From assembly GCA_001799475.1 (NCBI GenBank), contig MGTN01000028.1, forward strand, positions 4,138 to 9,357: a stretch of 5,220 nucleotides of DNA, written 5' to 3'. The position numbers and the translations under genes are program-made. This document shows, piece after piece, positions 5,041 to 5,220 of this stretch. Each line of letters starts with the position of its first letter. The first letter of the stretch is position 1. The DNA is from Desulfovibrionales bacterium GWA2_65_9. GTDB lineage: Bacteria > Desulfobacterota > Desulfovibrionia > Desulfovibrionales > Desulfovibrionaceae. The notes beneath the pieces were generated by a model. It did not search any database. It was given only the letters and a program-made list of their open reading frames with translations, and was not told the origin of the DNA.

Positions 5041-5220
5041 CGTGTCGGTGCTGTGCGATGGAGGAAATCGAGGGCTCAGGATTTAGAATCCCATGTAATA
5101 TTGGAATGATGTGTAATCGCGATAGGCCCATAGTGTGCGCTTCTGGGAGGGTTGGCAAGGCTCGGCGGCATGACCTAGGAGTGTCGGGGTAACTAGGTGA
5201 TGTCGCGTGACTCTAATATG
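5041..5220. other. No gene seen; small repeat at 5170-5201
   Basis: No supported reading frame or promoter was found to the window's right edge. The stretch contains a short hairpin, GGATT-TAG-AATCC (5079-5091). It also has an imperfect inverted repeat, ATGACCTAG (5170-5178) against CTAGGTGAT (5193-5201), 8 of 9 pairs with 14 bases between. The same segment also reads as a direct repeat of CTAGG followed by TGTCG. Confidence 0.45.

Noticed and set aside
5151..5179. TTGGCA near 5151 as a -35 box
   Set aside because: The hexamer at the right distance (CTAGGA) does not resemble a -10 box.

Overview
The window looks like chromosomal DNA of a GC-rich, motile, Gram-negative bacterium. The best guess is a Desulfovibrio-type deltaproteobacterium, judged from the style of the chemoreceptor, the orphan periplasmic binding protein and the integrase. 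No gene here fixes the taxon, so this is an inference.

Layout. Positions 2-1432 hold the 3' part of a methyl-accepting chemotaxis protein whose start lies left of the window. It is followed by a secreted family 3-like solute-binding protein (1593-2330) that ends at a very strong, near-symmetrical terminator (2402-2440). There is no transporter permease or ATPase beside it. Positions 2331-2952 carry no protein gene. They hold the ruins of two minus-strand tRNA genes: a badly decayed one at 2444-2524 and a better preserved tRNA-Leu(UAA)-like one at 2744-2827. In the second, the 3' half, anticodon arm and encoded CCA are intact but the 5' acceptor strand is not. Each remnant still has a terminator just past its 3' end. 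A clean sigma70-type promoter (2846-2874) and a tandem 11-bp repeat (2919-2940) lead into a full-length tyrosine recombinase/integrase (2953-4191). A terminator hairpin and a second, perfect 12-bp inverted repeat follow. Next comes a 227-residue gene of unknown function with an internal membrane segment (4297-4980) and its own terminator. The last 180 bases show no gene, only a small inverted/direct repeat.

Reading. The left 2.3 kb is ordinary sensory and periplasmic housekeeping. From about 2744 rightwards the window looks like the left end of an integrated element. A tRNA-Leu 3' fragment would be the attachment-site copy, the integrase sits just inside and reads inward, and the unknown membrane-anchored protein would be the first cargo gene. 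This predicts an intact tRNA-Leu(UAA) at the far, right-hand end of the element, outside the window. The competing reading is an old tRNA gene decaying in place. No CRISPR array, known defence system or transposase was found.
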